Assembly (NCBI GenBank): GCA_002344895.1
Contig: DDUR01000081.1
Span: forward strand, 1-64,000
Direction: 5' to 3'
From: Ignavibacteria bacterium UBA2333
GTDB taxonomy: Bacteria > Bacteroidota > Ignavibacteria > Kapaibacteriales > Kapaibacteriaceae
Length of the DNA stretch: 64,000 bases
Of the stretch, positions 29,428 through 39,346 are shown one piece after another. A model generated the notes under the pieces. It worked only from the letters and a program-made list of their open reading frames with translations, ran no database searches and had not been told where the DNA came from. The position numbers were made by a program, and so were the translations under genes. Numbering within the stretch: the first letter of the stretch is position 1; each line of letters starts with the position of its first letter.

Positions 29428-31466
29428 CTCTACGTTACCTCACTCGTTCGTTACCACTCGTTTGTGTTCTGACAACGATTCTCTCCGTAACTCCCACAAC
29501 GGCTTTCACACAGACAACAAAAAGTGATGGACCGGAATGGAGGGCAGGACTATTCGGCGCAGGCACACTCAACATCCACAATGGTGAGTTCTCATCGTAC
29601 GAGGGTCTCCAAGGATGTGGAACGTTCTCAGATGCTATCACACCAGGATGGACGCTTGGTAATGTTGTAGAAGCACGTTTACGCAGTGGCTGGGGCGCAA
29701 TGGCTCGTATCGGATTCTGGCAAGCCGACGGTTCCTTCCAAGATCCAGCAACGCTGTCTCCGCTCGTTGCCTTACCTGACGGTTCTACTGTTCGAATGTC
29801 AACGGAGTATGAACTCGAAACGACACTTGACGTTGTGACGATGGATCTTCTCGTGACATATGGAATCACAGATCGACTTCGAGTTGGACTCGGCCCACAA
29901 GTTGGATTCACAACACGGGCAAGCTTTGAACAACATGAAACGATTCTTGAGCCATCCATCGTACGTTTTGCAAATGGTGCTACGTCTCGATTGATTCTTG
30001 CTGCACCATTCGATCAACAAGGTGCTGTGGCAACGGAACGAATGTTACGTATCGGTGCGACACTCAACCTTTCCTATGACATACCGATTGCCAAACGACT
30101 TGAACTCTCTCCGGAGATTGGCGCGACGTATGCCTTCACAAATGTGCTTTCGTCCTTTGATTGGACGGCACACATGGTTCGAGCTGGTCTACGGCTGAGT
30201 TACGTCTTCGGATCAGACGATGTGCCCCCTCCGCCCCCTTCACCAGAACCTCAGCCAGCACCACCAGTTGTTATGGCTCCTCCGCCACCATACGTTGACG
30301 TTGACGTGCGCGGTAGGGATGAAGATGGTGCCATGGAATCTGTCTCCGAGATTGTCTTAACAGATGCTCGTACCGTTGATGTTGTACCGCTACTTCCGAA
30401 CATCTTCTTTGACAGCGTATCAGCGACACTCCCACAGCGGTACACATCCAGACAAGGACAAACAGCTGACTTTATCCCGGAAGAACTGTCCGGTGACGTT
30501 ATTGACGTCTACCATGATATTCTCAACATTGTTGGTTATCGGATGAAACAACGTCCGTCATCAACGTTGTCAATTGTCGGTCATCGTGAGCCAGCTGACG
30601 GTGAGACAGACGTAACACTCTCGCGTCGTCGTGCCGAAGTTGTTCGTGACTACCTCGTCTCCGTCTGGAATATTGATCCATCGCGACTTACAATTGGTGA
30701 ACGCGAACTCCCTGCACGACCATCAAATCGTACACTAGCAGACGGACGTGCGGAAAACCGTCGCGTTGAACTTTCACCATCTGATGCTTCCGTTCTAGCA
30801 CCGGTACGTCGATCGTTACTTGATGGACGAATTGTACCTGATCCGCTCGTTGTTGCCCCACAACTCGAAAACGTGACAAATGCTGACGTTCGAATCACAT
30901 CAACTGATGGAACAGTCTTTGCAGAAGAGAACATCGCATCCGGCGCTGCGCTGACGTGGAAACCCACAACAACACTCGTTCGGTCACTCCTTGCTTCTGG
31001 ACAACGTCGGATTGTGGTGACGGCTGCAGCCGGTGAAGAGAGTACACGCCGAGAGGCACGACGGACAATCACTCTGCGACGCAGTGTTCTGGCCGATGGA
31101 GAACGTGATACAATTCGTGAGCGACATCGTCTGGTATTCTTCGGATTTGATGACGATCGTATTAGTGCTATCGACACGCCTCTCGTGGAAGCAATCCATG
31201 GCCGGTTGCGTACAACGTCGAAGGTTGTCGTCACAGGATACACAGACCGTATTGGAGATGTTGGCCATAACACCTCACTCTCCACACGTCGTGCTGGAAG
31301 TGTAGCCACGTCGTTGCTCTCGCGAATCAAACCGACACGTTTAGATCAGCGTGGTGCAGGTCCAGAGGAGATACATGACAACAACCTCCCTGAGGGTCGG
31401 ATGTACAACCGGACCGTTGTGATTGATGTTGCCACGCCACGTGACGTGGAAGCGGGAGATGAATGA
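29424..31466 (+). CDS. Outer-membrane barrel protein with two OmpA-like domains
   Basis: A 680-residue exported protein. After the signal peptide (about 1-29) comes an N-terminal beta-barrel-like region (about 35-260), then a proline-rich linker (VPPPPPSPEPQPAPP, near 267). Two OmpA-like peptidoglycan-binding regions follow: about 325-455 (LSIVGHREPADGETDVTLSRRRAEVVRDY split over that stretch) and about 560-675 (VVVTGYTDRIGDVGHNTSLS, ending in NRTVVIDV). Duplicated OmpA domains are uncommon. It overlaps both neighbours by ATGA. The likely role is to tie the surface assembly encoded by this operon to the cell wall. Confidence 0.88.
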   Translation: MTLRYLTRSLPLVCVLTTILSVTPTTAFTQTTKSDGPEWRAGLFGAGTLNIHNGEFSSYEGLQGCGTFSDAITPGWTLGNVVEARLRSGWGAMARIGFWQADGSFQDPATLSPLVALPDGSTVRMSTEYELETTLDVVTMDLLVTYGITDRLRVGLGPQVGFTTRASFEQHETILEPSIVRFANGATSRLILAAPFDQQGAVATERMLRIGATLNLSYDIPIAKRLELSPEIGATYAFTNVLSSFDWTAHMVRAGLRLSYVFGSDDVPPPPPSPEPQPAPPVVMAPPPPYVDVDVRGRDEDGAMESVSEIVLTDARTVDVVPLLPNIFFDSVSATLPQRYTSRQGQTADFIPEELSGDVIDVYHDILNIVGYRMKQRPSSTLSIVGHREPADGETDVTLSRRRAEVVRDYLVSVWNIDPSRLTIGERELPARPSNRTLADGRAENRRVELSPSDASVLAPVRRSLLDGRIVPDPLVVAPQLENVTNADVRITSTDGTVFAEENIASGAALTWKPTTTLVRSLLASGQRRIVVTAAAGEESTRREARRTITLRRSVLADGERDTIRERHRLVFFGFDDDRISAIDTPLVEAIHGRLRTTSKVVVTGYTDRIGDVGHNTSLSTRRAGSVATSLLSRIKPTRLDQRGAGPEEIHDNNLPEGRMYNRTVVIDVATPRDVEAGDE

Positions 31467-34400
31467 TGAAACGTTGTATCCTTCTTCTCGCCCTTCTCTT
31501 TGCGCCTGTTTGTGTATCGGCTCAGTCTCTACTCACGATCACCGACGCACTTCCTCCGTACGATCTTTCTGCATGGTTGCTGAATAACGGACACTTTGCA
31601 ATCGGCACGTCCTATACCGGGCAACCCAAACCACTCATCTATCGAGAGGACGGTACAGGAAACAGACCTGTTAACTACACTTCTCACCTTCACATCAAGG
31701 TAGATGGTGTAGTCTATAAAATGGGCTATGAAGTTGACGAAACAACAGGACAGCCACCACCCAATCAGATAGCTGTCCGCAGACTCTATCGTGATACAGT
31801 ATCTGGCCGACCACGTATCAATGCCGATATGCAGATCCTTCACGGTCCTGGTGACACGGTAAACGTCGTCTTTACCATGGAACCTGTGCGAAGATCAACA
31901 GGTGGCTTTATACGTATGAGTGTCGTTGCAGAGAACAGAGGCAGAAGCACACACAACATTGGTGTGCTTTTGCTCATCGATACAAAAATTGGTGACAATG
32001 ACAGGTCGCCGATTGCAACGTCATTCGGATATCGAACGGTCGAGACAGAATACGATGCATCAATTCCTCCGGGTATACCCGACTATTGGCTTGCACTCGA
32101 AGGAAGTCCGGTTGGACCGGGCTTAACGGCTCGCGGAAATCTAATTGAATCCGAACTCATCCGGCCAGATCTTGTCATCATTGGTAACTGGGTTGACGAT
32201 CCTTCACGCGGCACCATTGGTCTCCGTCTTAACGAGTGGGATGAACGTCGAGCAACAGGTTTTGACTATAGCGATAGTGGGGTTCTCCTTATCTGGAATC
32301 CGGCACCTGTGACCGTTGGCCAACGAGTTCTCCGTGCGGCAACAGAGTTGGGCATTGTTGACTCGTTACGTGTGAGCCAGGGCGGTGGAGGTGGTGGCGG
32401 TGGAGGAGGAGGAGTTGTTGTTGCCGGACCCGGAGGTGGTAATGGCTGTATTGTGGCCGATACCGTACGCGAGAATCCGTGTGGCGATCCTACATGGCAT
32501 CCGTACACGCCTGATACGGTCCAACCACTCTTCCTCATCACGAACGTTGAAGGACGCACACTCACGAACGTCTCCGTTGATGTTGTAGGAACGGAGCCAG
32601 GTGTAGACATAGTATCGGCATCAACACCCGTGATTCCGTCAACGCTTGCCGATGATCAGACAGGTGTTGGTTCCGTAACACTCGCTCTTCGTCCACGTTT
32701 ACAACCAGCAACGTATGCCATTCCAATAGCTGTCCGTGCTGATGGACTGAGTCCGAGTTACGTTGATACACTGTGTATCAATGTGCCTGGGTTACAGGCA
32801 ACCATCGATGCTGTTGATGTGAGTACGCCGCCAATTTGCCCGACAATCACCGATACCATCGCTCTGCGTGTGAGCGTCAACGGAGTACGATGTTTACCAC
32901 TTGTAGAGTTTACGGTTCTTGATGTCACAACGGCAACGGTAAGCTTATTAGCACCATTACCGGTTACGTTATCATCGTCGGGACAAACACTGCTTCCGCT
33001 GGCCGTTACACCAACGGTGGAGGGCAGTGTTCCGGTTCGTGTACGCCTACGTGTTCGTGAGTATGAATCGTTGGTCGATGGTGATACAACATGGGTCGAA
33101 CACATTGATACCGTTACCGTCACAGTAGTTGGTAAACATGCTGAGTATACGATTCTTGGGACAACGGACACACTCGACCTTGGTGACATTTGTGTTAACG
33201 ATACACTCCGAGGCGAGACGATTCTTCAGAACATCGGTGGCTGTGCTCTTGACATCTCAGCACTAACGTGGATTGATGATGTAGGGGGCCGCTTCGCTAT
33301 GGGGCAAGGCTCAACAACACCAATAACAATTGAGCGTGGTGACAACCGGCGAGTACGCATCACCTTTGTATCGCCAACTCCTGGTGACTTTGTTGGTACG
33401 CTGGATGTTGTGAGTGTTGCTCGACCTGGAACGAGGAGGATTGCCGTCAAAGCAAGTGTCGTCACGCCGCAGCTTTCGGTCGCCGATACCATAGATCTAG
33501 ACACGATTTGTCCAGACGTAGATGTTGCGGAAATTCTAAGTGTATCAACACCTGTTGAGTGTCCAGTACTCGTAGATACAATCGAGTTCTCTGGCAACTC
33601 TGTTTCGTCGACATCAACATCATCATTTGTTGTACCGGGTCGTAGCAGGGTGAGTGTACCACTACGAATTCGTCGTACAGTTGACGGACCGTTTTCGGAA
33701 AGCATCATCGTTCGAAGTGTTGCGGCAGGTGATCGTACCATTGTTGTTCGTGGAGTTGTTGGTAGTACTCGACTTACTGCACCACCTCAGGTAGATCTCG
33801 GTGATGTTCGTGTTGGGACATCTTCGACGTCGCAGATCACGATCACGGCAAATGGATCAGCTCCCGTTACAATTGTCGGTTTTCAACTATCTGGACCATC
33901 GAGTACAGAGTACGTTGTAACGGCTGTTGGACGTACCCTACCCTTTACGATTTCTTCCGGAGCAACGGTAGACCTAAACATTGTTGGTAGTCCGACAGAC
34001 ATCGAACGTCGTAGTGCATTGTTGACCATCAGGGTCGCACGGCCACTCTGTGAACCATTACCAGACATCGACCTAACGATGCGTGGAATTCGACCACTAT
34101 TGTCCGCCGACAGACCATCCATCGAACCTGGCAGACTCTGCGTAGGCGGAACAAAGGATACAACACTCACACTTCGCAACCGTGGTAACGCCCCACTGAC
34201 AGTAACGGCGTTGACATCATCATCACCAGAGGTTACGGTTACAGCAACACTTCCTTACCGACTAGAACCAGACGATACGATGGCTGTGAGTGTGGCCATA
34301 ACTCCATCACAACTTGGGCGGGCGGTATCGACCATTACTGTTACGCACGATGGCGAATGGGCTGTTGCTGCTGACTCTACCATCACAGCTGTATGTCATG

Positions 34401-35098
34401 GAGTTGTCTGTGGTACGATTGCGGCAGATACCATCGTTGCGACTGTTGGTGAGCGCAGATCGTATACGATACGCTGGATTCCACGGTCCGACGCTCCGCT
34501 GAGCATCAACGACGTCGTACGGCTTGTTGATGGTGGAGGACGACCAACAGAGTTAGCTCTTCGGCACGACGGACTTGTGTTCCGTCCATCCGGAACACTT
34601 GGCGGATCCATCAATGATGGTACTGCTACTGTCGTTTTCGCTAACGATACTACGTCTCTGCGGTCGGATCGACTGGTGACGTCAAACGTGTTTGCCGAGG
34701 TTGAAATTGACGTACTGCGTGGTGGTCCTGATCGAACCGTTGTACAACCCGTGGTACGTGACTTCGCAGGTGGAGACGCCGACGTCAACGTTTTACCAGG
34801 CCTCGTTCGGAGTGTCATGTGCGCCTTTGACGAACGTGGTGTCGTTGTTGGCGGACAGGCTATTCTTGGCCGTGATCCTACAACAGGTGACGTTCTTGCA
34901 ATTGGTGTTGACACGTCAACGACCGTCGACGTATTCACCATCGACGGTCGACTACTCAGACGTCTCAATTCACTTAGCCCAGACAACGGAGTCCTACGAC
35001 TTCGTATCAGTGACCTTGACGTGCGTTCCGGCTCGTACGTTGTTGTCCTCCATCATCACGGGCAAACACAGTCGATCGTAATCACCCAGGGGCAATAA
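31463..35098 (+). CDS. ASH-repeat secreted protein with polyglycine linker
   Basis: A 1211-residue exported protein with tandem ATGs at 31463/31466 and a signal peptide (MMKRCILLLALLFAPVCVSA). Residues about 20-300 form an N-terminal domain I cannot name (FAIGTSYTGQPKPLIY, GFIRMSVVAENRGRSTHNIG). A run of eleven or more glycines near residue 308 then leads to repeated ASH/choice-of-anchor-D modules (TLDLGDICVNDTLRGETIL, VDLGDVRVGTSSTSQITI). The final 70 residues (TVDVFTIDGRLLRRLN, SGSYVVVLHHHGQ) look like a divergent sorting tail. Last gene of the four-gene surface operon. Confidence 0.85.
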   Translation: MMKRCILLLALLFAPVCVSAQSLLTITDALPPYDLSAWLLNNGHFAIGTSYTGQPKPLIYREDGTGNRPVNYTSHLHIKVDGVVYKMGYEVDETTGQPPPNQIAVRRLYRDTVSGRPRINADMQILHGPGDTVNVVFTMEPVRRSTGGFIRMSVVAENRGRSTHNIGVLLLIDTKIGDNDRSPIATSFGYRTVETEYDASIPPGIPDYWLALEGSPVGPGLTARGNLIESELIRPDLVIIGNWVDDPSRGTIGLRLNEWDERRATGFDYSDSGVLLIWNPAPVTVGQRVLRAATELGIVDSLRVSQGGGGGGGGGGGVVVAGPGGGNGCIVADTVRENPCGDPTWHPYTPDTVQPLFLITNVEGRTLTNVSVDVVGTEPGVDIVSASTPVIPSTLADDQTGVGSVTLALRPRLQPATYAIPIAVRADGLSPSYVDTLCINVPGLQATIDAVDVSTPPICPTITDTIALRVSVNGVRCLPLVEFTVLDVTTATVSLLAPLPVTLSSSGQTLLPLAVTPTVEGSVPVRVRLRVREYESLVDGDTTWVEHIDTVTVTVVGKHAEYTILGTTDTLDLGDICVNDTLRGETILQNIGGCALDISALTWIDDVGGRFAMGQGSTTPITIERGDNRRVRITFVSPTPGDFVGTLDVVSVARPGTRRIAVKASVVTPQLSVADTIDLDTICPDVDVAEILSVSTPVECPVLVDTIEFSGNSVSSTSTSSFVVPGRSRVSVPLRIRRTVDGPFSESIIVRSVAAGDRTIVVRGVVGSTRLTAPPQVDLGDVRVGTSSTSQITITANGSAPVTIVGFQLSGPSSTEYVVTAVGRTLPFTISSGATVDLNIVGSPTDIERRSALLTIRVARPLCEPLPDIDLTMRGIRPLLSADRPSIEPGRLCVGGTKDTTLTLRNRGNAPLTVTALTSSSPEVTVTATLPYRLEPDDTMAVSVAITPSQLGRAVSTITVTHDGEWAVAADSTITAVCHGVVCGTIAADTIVATVGERRSYTIRWIPRSDAPLSINDVVRLVDGGGRPTELALRHDGLVFRPSGTLGGSINDGTATVVFANDTTSLRSDRLVTSNVFAEVEIDVLRGGPDRTVVQPVVRDFAGGDADVNVLPGLVRSVMCAFDERGVVVGGQAILGRDPTTGDVLAIGVDTSTTVDVFTIDGRLLRRLNSLSPDNGVLRLRISDLDVRSGSYVVVLHHHGQTQSIVITQGQ
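32381..32414 (+). repeat. GGN trinucleotide repeat (polyglycine)
   Basis: About eleven consecutive GGN codons encode an uninterrupted glycine stretch between the N-terminal domain and the first ASH repeat of the host gene. Third positions are mixed, so a selected flexible linker is likelier than recent slippage, although the last five units are the pure run GGAGGAGGAGGAGTT. Confidence 0.85.
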
Positions 35099-35137
35099 GA
35101 ACATCACAACAACGGTCCTTTTGCATCCTTGGAGTGA

Positions 35138-35926
35138 TTAGCGACCGAGGCGAAAGTTTACCGGAATTGTCACGTAACAGGCTACTGCTTGGCCGTTCTG
35201 ACGAGCTGGCGTAAACCGAACATTCTGGACTGCCTTGATGGCAGCACTTTCCAGCATAACATTTGCGGATTGCAGGATGTTCGTTCGTGCTACAGAGCCA
35301 TCGGCGGCAATCAAAACACGGAGTACAACCTTACCCTCGATACCGTACTGACGTGCCAGCTCGGGATAGACAACGGATCTCGTAAGGGCAGCATAGTCAA
35401 ACGTCGGCTCTTGTTCGACGGCGATAAACTCATCATCGGGCAACTGTTCCGTTCCAGAGCCCCCTTTGCCCCCTACCGAAAATCTGTCACCTTCTCCGGT
35501 GCCGTTCCCGGTACCCTTTCCAGGTCCATTACCTGGCCCGTTGCCAAAACCTACGGAATCATGTCGGTCGACACCATTTGGCAGATCACCGTCAAACGTG
35601 AGAACGTCCGGCGGAATATCGGCGGGTGTTCGTGCATCTGGTACCTCCATCCGGAAGACGGGTACAGCTGCTTCAGACGTGGTTGGTGGCCTCTGTTCAC
35701 CGGGTGAACCACCTCCGGTTGAATTCTCCGACATGGGTGGGAGCTGAATCGGCTCAAACACCCGCATAATCGTAGTTGTTGATTGCATCACTGGCTGCAG
35801 TACACGCACGTAGGTGCGCTCAGGGATAAGCGTCGTAGCTGCGGCTACGAGCAGCGCGCCAAGTGCGACAGAGAGTCCGCGGATGGACTCAAAGGAATTG
35901 GTATACAGGCGGGATGTGGCGGCCAT
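35138..35926 (-). CDS. Energy transducer TonB-like protein
   Basis: A 262-residue TonB-family protein that would couple the proton-motive force to outer-membrane receptors or, in this lineage, other envelope tasks. It has one N-terminal TM helix (about 14-33), a Pro/Gly-rich periplasmic spacer with an unusual GNGPGNGPGKGTGNGTGEGD repeat, and a C-terminal TonB domain (VVYPELARQYGIEGKVVLRV through FTPARQNGQAVACYVTIPV). The ATG at 35926 follows GGAGG; earlier starts are not supported. No exbB/exbD gene is nearby. A period-9 GGGGGC repeat (35459-35474) encodes GGKGGS in the spacer. Confidence 0.92.
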   Translation of the reverse strand: MAATSRLYTNSFESIRGLSVALGALLVAAATTLIPERTYVRVLQPVMQSTTTIMRVFEPIQLPPMSENSTGGGSPGEQRPPTTSEAAVPVFRMEVPDARTPADIPPDVLTFDGDLPNGVDRHDSVGFGNGPGNGPGKGTGNGTGEGDRFSVGGKGGSGTEQLPDDEFIAVEQEPTFDYAALTRSVVYPELARQYGIEGKVVLRVLIAADGSVARTNILQSANVMLESAAIKAVQNVRFTPARQNGQAVACYVTIPVNFRLGR

Positions 35927-35980
35927 GACGTCCTCCAAAAACAAAGTGTTCAGGAGGAGAGGCATTCACATCAGACTCGG

Positions 35981-37249
35981 TTACGCCCGGCCCTTAGAAA
36001 TTTGCTGTTCGCTAAGCTCAAACAGTGGCGTAGCTCCGCGCTCAACCGTATCGCCGGTGATGATACACTTCCGCACGTTACGTTCATCGGGGAGATTATA
36101 CATGATCGGAATCATGATCTCTTCCAGTACGCCACGAAGAGCACGAGCACCCGTCTTACGAGCCTTTGCCTTATGCACAATTCCGAGTAATGCTTCCTGT
36201 TCAAACTCCAGTTGAACACCTTCGAGCAGAAGCAGCTTTTGATACTGCTTTACGAGAGCATTTTTCGGATTTGTCAGGATATCGAGCATTGCCTCGTCGG
36301 TAAGAGGATCAAGAGCTGCGATGACGGGGAGACGACCGATAAACTCAGGAATAAATCCGAAGCGCATAAGGTCTTCGGGTTCAACATATCGAAGAAGGGC
36401 TGATGATTCTTCGACCTCAGCATCAGAGATTGACGTGAAGCCAATTGTGCTTGGGCGGAGTCGGCGTTCAATAACCTTCTCAATACCCTCAAACGCACCA
36501 CCGCAGATAAACAGAATGTTGCGGGTGTTAACGTAGATCAGTGGTTGTTCTGGGTGTTTCCGGCCGCCCTTAGGTGGAATACCGGCAACAGTTCCTTCAA
36601 GGATCTTGAGAAGACCCTGTTGAACACCTTCACCTGACACATCGCGGGTGATTGAGGCTGAGTCTGACTTGCGCGTAATCTTGTCGATCTCGTCAACATA
36701 GATGATACCACGCTCGGCACGTTCAACGTTGTAGTCTGCATTCTGAAGCAAGTTTACGATGATCGATTCAACATCGTCACCTACGTACCCAGCTTCTGTT
36801 AGCGTTGTTGCATCGGCGATTGCAAAGGGCACATCGAGAATACGAGCGAGTGTCTGTGCCAAAAGGGTCTTGCCGGTACCCGTTGGTCCAAGCAAAAGGA
36901 TGTTACTCTTTTCAATCTCGACGTCGTCGAACGGTGAAACGAGTTCTTCTGCTTGTATACGCTTGTAGTGATTATAGACAGCTACGGAAAGGACTTCCTT
37001 GGCCGCGTGCTGACCGATAACAAACGAATCAAGTTGTTTCTTGATTTCAGATGGACGAGGAAGGGAGCGAACATCCGTACGAAGTGACGGAGTCGGCTGA
37101 TTTTTCCGAAGAATTTCAACGGAGTTCTGAACGCAGATATCACAGATGTAAACACCCTTACCGGCGATCAGGCTTGTGACTTCACGTGAACTTCGCCCGC
37201 AGAATGAGCAATGAAGTTCTTCCGGATGTCCCGTCGTATCAGTTGTCAT
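35981..37249 (-). CDS. clpX: ATP-dependent Clp protease ATP-binding subunit ClpX
   Basis: Hexameric AAA+ unfoldase that feeds substrates to ClpP. The 422-residue protein has the N-terminal zinc-binding domain (CSFC near residue 15 and CDIC near residue 36), Walker A GPTGTGKT, the pore loop in [10 protein letters not shown], Walker [12 protein letters not shown], and the arginine-finger region near [18 protein letters not shown]. It ends in a short ClpX-type C-terminus. It follows clpP by 34 bases on the same strand; ribosome-binding site GGGAGCG. Confidence 0.98.
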   Translation of the reverse strand: MTTDTTGHPEELHCSFCGRSSREVTSLIAGKGVYICDICVQNSVEILRKNQPTPSLRTDVRSLPRPSEIKKQLDSFVIGQHAAKEVLSVAVYNHYKRIQAEELVSPFDDVEIEKSNILLLGPTGTGKTLLAQTLARILDVPFAIADATTLTEAGYVGDDVESIIVNLLQNADYNVERAERGIIYVDEIDKITRKSDSASITRDVSGEGVQQGLLKILEGTVAGIPPKGGRKHPEQPLIYVNTRNILFICGGAFEGIEKVIERRLRPSTIGFTSISDAEVEESSALLRYVEPEDLMRFGFIPEFIGRLPVIAALDPLTDEAMLDILTNPKNALVKQYQKLLLLEGVQLEFEQEALLGIVHKAKARKTGARALRGVLEEIMIPIMYNLPDERNVRKCIITGDTVERGATPLFELSEQQISKGRA

Positions 37250-37283
37250 GTTCGCTCCCCTTCCCCTGAGGCAAGTTCCGTAA

Positions 37284-37871
37284 TTACAGGCGCTCGAGAA
37301 TCTTGTCAGCCATTCCGTAGGCTACAGCCTCTTCAGCCGTCATGTGATTATCACGATCCGCGTCGGCCTTAATCGTCGCATAATCCTTACCGGTATGCTT
37401 TTCAATGATGCCGTAGAGGGTGTCGCGAATTCTCAGCATTTCCTTCGTGTAAATTTCAATGTCAGCGGCTTGTCCCTGCGTGCCACCAAGTGGCTGATGC
37501 ATCATGATCCGCGAGTGCGGAAGGATGTATCGTTTTCCCTTTGCACCTGCGCAGAATAGCACTTGAGCCATCGAGGCTGCCATGCCAACGCAGATCGTTG
37601 ATACGTCAGGCTTGACAAACTGCATCGTGTCGTAGATGGCGAGGCCGGCAGACACGCTACCGCCCGGAGAGTTAATGTAGAGAGAAATGTCCTTTGTTGG
37701 ATCTTCACTCTGCAGGAACAGCAACTGGGCAATCGTCAAACTCGCTACATAATCATCAATGGGCGTGCCAATGAAGATAATGCGTTCCTTGAGCAGGCGC
37801 GAGTAGATGTCGTAGGCGCGTTCTCCTCGACTCGTCTGTTCGACGACCATCGGGACGAGCTGGTTAACCAT
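37284..37871 (-). CDS. clpP: ATP-dependent Clp protease proteolytic subunit ClpP
   Basis: Serine protease forming the 14-mer degradation chamber. The 195-residue length is typical. The catalytic serine lies in [12 protein letters not shown], the histidine in [18 protein letters not shown], and the aspartate in [16 protein letters not shown]. An AAGGAGA ribosome-binding site precedes the ATG. It is the middle gene of tig-clpP-clpX, the usual order in many bacteria, with only 18 bases to the tig stop. Confidence 0.98.
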   Translation of the reverse strand: MVNQLVPMVVEQTSRGERAYDIYSRLLKERIIFIGTPIDDYVASLTIAQLLFLQSEDPTKDISLYINSPGGSVSAGLAIYDTMQFVKPDVSTICVGMAASMAQVLFCAGAKGKRYILPHSRIMMHQPLGGTQGQAADIEIYTKEMLRIRDTLYGIIEKHTGKDYATIKADADRDNHMTAEEAVAYGMADKILERL

Positions 37872-37889
37872 GGGTGGGTTATCTCCTTG

Positions 37890-39155
37890 TTACAGAACGG
37901 GTTGTTGTTGGTCGACATCGACGTCATTGACCACTGCATAGTCTACGAGTGTCTTAACAACCTTCTCGGCAAGAAGCTGAGCTTCTACATTCCGATTCTG
38001 GCGCATCACCATTCGCAGCTGGTCCTCGGTCAATCCAACCTTACCAGACATCTCAACAATGTCCTCATCCGTAACGGACACATTTTCCGCAGCGGCTACC
38101 TTATCACGAATCAGTTCCCACTTCACGATACGAATCGCTGATGGTTCAAGCTGTTCTTCAAGGTCGTGCGCTGTGAGTTTCTCAAGTCCTGGTGCACCTT
38201 CATTCCGCTTCTTGAAGTCCTCAAAAAGTTGATGGACAACAGAGTGAACAAGGGAATGTGGCACTGGGAATTCATGTGCCTGGACGAGTTGCTCAACAAT
38301 CTGATTCTCAACGGCAGACTTGGCTTCGTTCTCGTAATACGACGTGAGCTGTTGGCGAATGTCGTCCCGCAGTCCAGACTCCGAGGAGATCTTACCGCCG
38401 GTGATCATCGAAACAAACTCGTCGGTAAGCTCTGCCGGAACAACCTTCTGAACGTCGGCAACCGTAACACGGTAGGACGGAGGTTGTTCGTTGGCATCCT
38501 TTGTTTCGGCCACGTAGGATATTGAGTCACCGACACCAAGATCGCGGACTGAGTTTCGGAGGTGCATGTCGACGTTCTCATCTTCGAGGAAGATGCGTTC
38601 TTCCTTTGCCTCGGCACCAATGATGGGCATACCGGTTTCGCGATCGAGCTCATTCATGGTGAGCGTAACCACATAACGTGTGCCATCGACCTTCTCGGCA
38701 GGTTCAAAACTTGCGGCACGAAGGCGAATACGGTCGATCTCTTCCTCAACGTCTTCGTCGGTAACATTCTTAACAGGGCGTTGAACCACAAGATTGCGAT
38801 ACTCGCCCAGTGTAAAGTCTGGCATCACCTCAAAACGAATGGTAAACGACACTCCACCACCGCCCTTGGCGATATCTGTAAGTGCCGGTGTGCCAACAAC
38901 TTGTTGCGGTTCTGCCTTGAGAAAATTCCGGAACTCTGCATCAGCAATTGTTTCGAGGGCCTCGTTTTCGATATCGCGGCCAAACTTCTGTTTGATGATA
39001 GCTACCGGCACCTTACCCTTACGAAAACCCGGCAGGGAAACTCCTGCTTGGGCACGCACATAGGCTTGATCAAAGTGAGGCCTAAGTTCCGCCTCTGTAA
39101 GGGAGAGGCGTACTTCGCGCTCACATCCCTCGAGAACGGTTACCTGATGTTCCAC
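37890..39155 (-). CDS. tig: Trigger factor
   Basis: Ribosome-bound chaperone and peptidyl-prolyl isomerase. The 421-residue protein shows an N-terminal ribosome-binding domain with the signature GFRKGKVP (in SLPGFRKGKVPVAIIKQKFG), a PPIase domain with SYVAETKDANEQPPSYRVTV at its distal part, and the helical C-terminal arms. I take the GTG at 39155 as start: it has TTGGAG six bases upstream and matches the family N-terminus, whereas the open frame begins at a TTG (39167). It lies 25 bases downstream of tRNA-Leu. Confidence 0.96.
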   Translation of the reverse strand: MEHQVTVLEGCEREVRLSLTEAELRPHFDQAYVRAQAGVSLPGFRKGKVPVAIIKQKFGRDIENEALETIADAEFRNFLKAEPQQVVGTPALTDIAKGGGGVSFTIRFEVMPDFTLGEYRNLVVQRPVKNVTDEDVEEEIDRIRLRAASFEPAEKVDGTRYVVTLTMNELDRETGMPIIGAEAKEERIFLEDENVDMHLRNSVRDLGVGDSISYVAETKDANEQPPSYRVTVADVQKVVPAELTDEFVSMITGGKISSESGLRDDIRQQLTSYYENEAKSAVENQIVEQLVQAHEFPVPHSLVHSVVHQLFEDFKKRNEGAPGLEKLTAHDLEEQLEPSAIRIVKWELIRDKVAAAENVSVTDEDIVEMSGKVGLTEDQLRMVMRQNRNVEAQLLAEKVVKTLVDYAVVNDVDVDQQQPVL

Positions 39156-39180
39156 TGTTCGCTCCAAAGTTCAAAAGGAG

Positions 39181-39262
39181 TGCGGAAGGAGAGACTCGAA
39201 CTCTCATGGGTTGCCCCGCCAGATCCTAAGTCTGGTGCGTCTGCCAATTTCGCCACTTCCGC
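39181..39262 (-). tRNA. tRNA-Leu (anticodon UAG)
   Basis: The minus strand folds into a complete cloverleaf: acceptor GCGGAAG/CTTCCGC, D arm, anticodon stem CCAGA/TCTGG with loop CTTAGGA giving anticodon UAG (reads CUA), a variable arm from GGGGCAACCC, and T arm GAGAG-TTCGAGT-CTCTC. The discriminator base is A and CCA is not encoded, so it must be added enzymatically. It is the class II (long variable arm) type expected for leucine. It sits immediately upstream of tig and is probably excised from, or co-transcribed with, that message. Confidence 0.97.
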
Positions 39263-39346
39263 GTAGCCGGACAAAATACGGGATTTCCGGATTCTGTTTG
39301 GTGCCTCACATCGAAGTAAGGGATCAACGGAGGTTTATCGCTACGT

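Noticed and set aside
30650..31330. 226-codon minus-strand open frame inside the OmpA gene
   Set aside because: Low-complexity Arg/Ser shadow opposite a well-supported OmpA domain.
35700..35740. SPGE-like peptide in TonB as a relative of the methyltransferase hexapeptide repeat
   Set aside because: A single short match (GGGSPGE) without repetition or palindrome; coincidence is enough.
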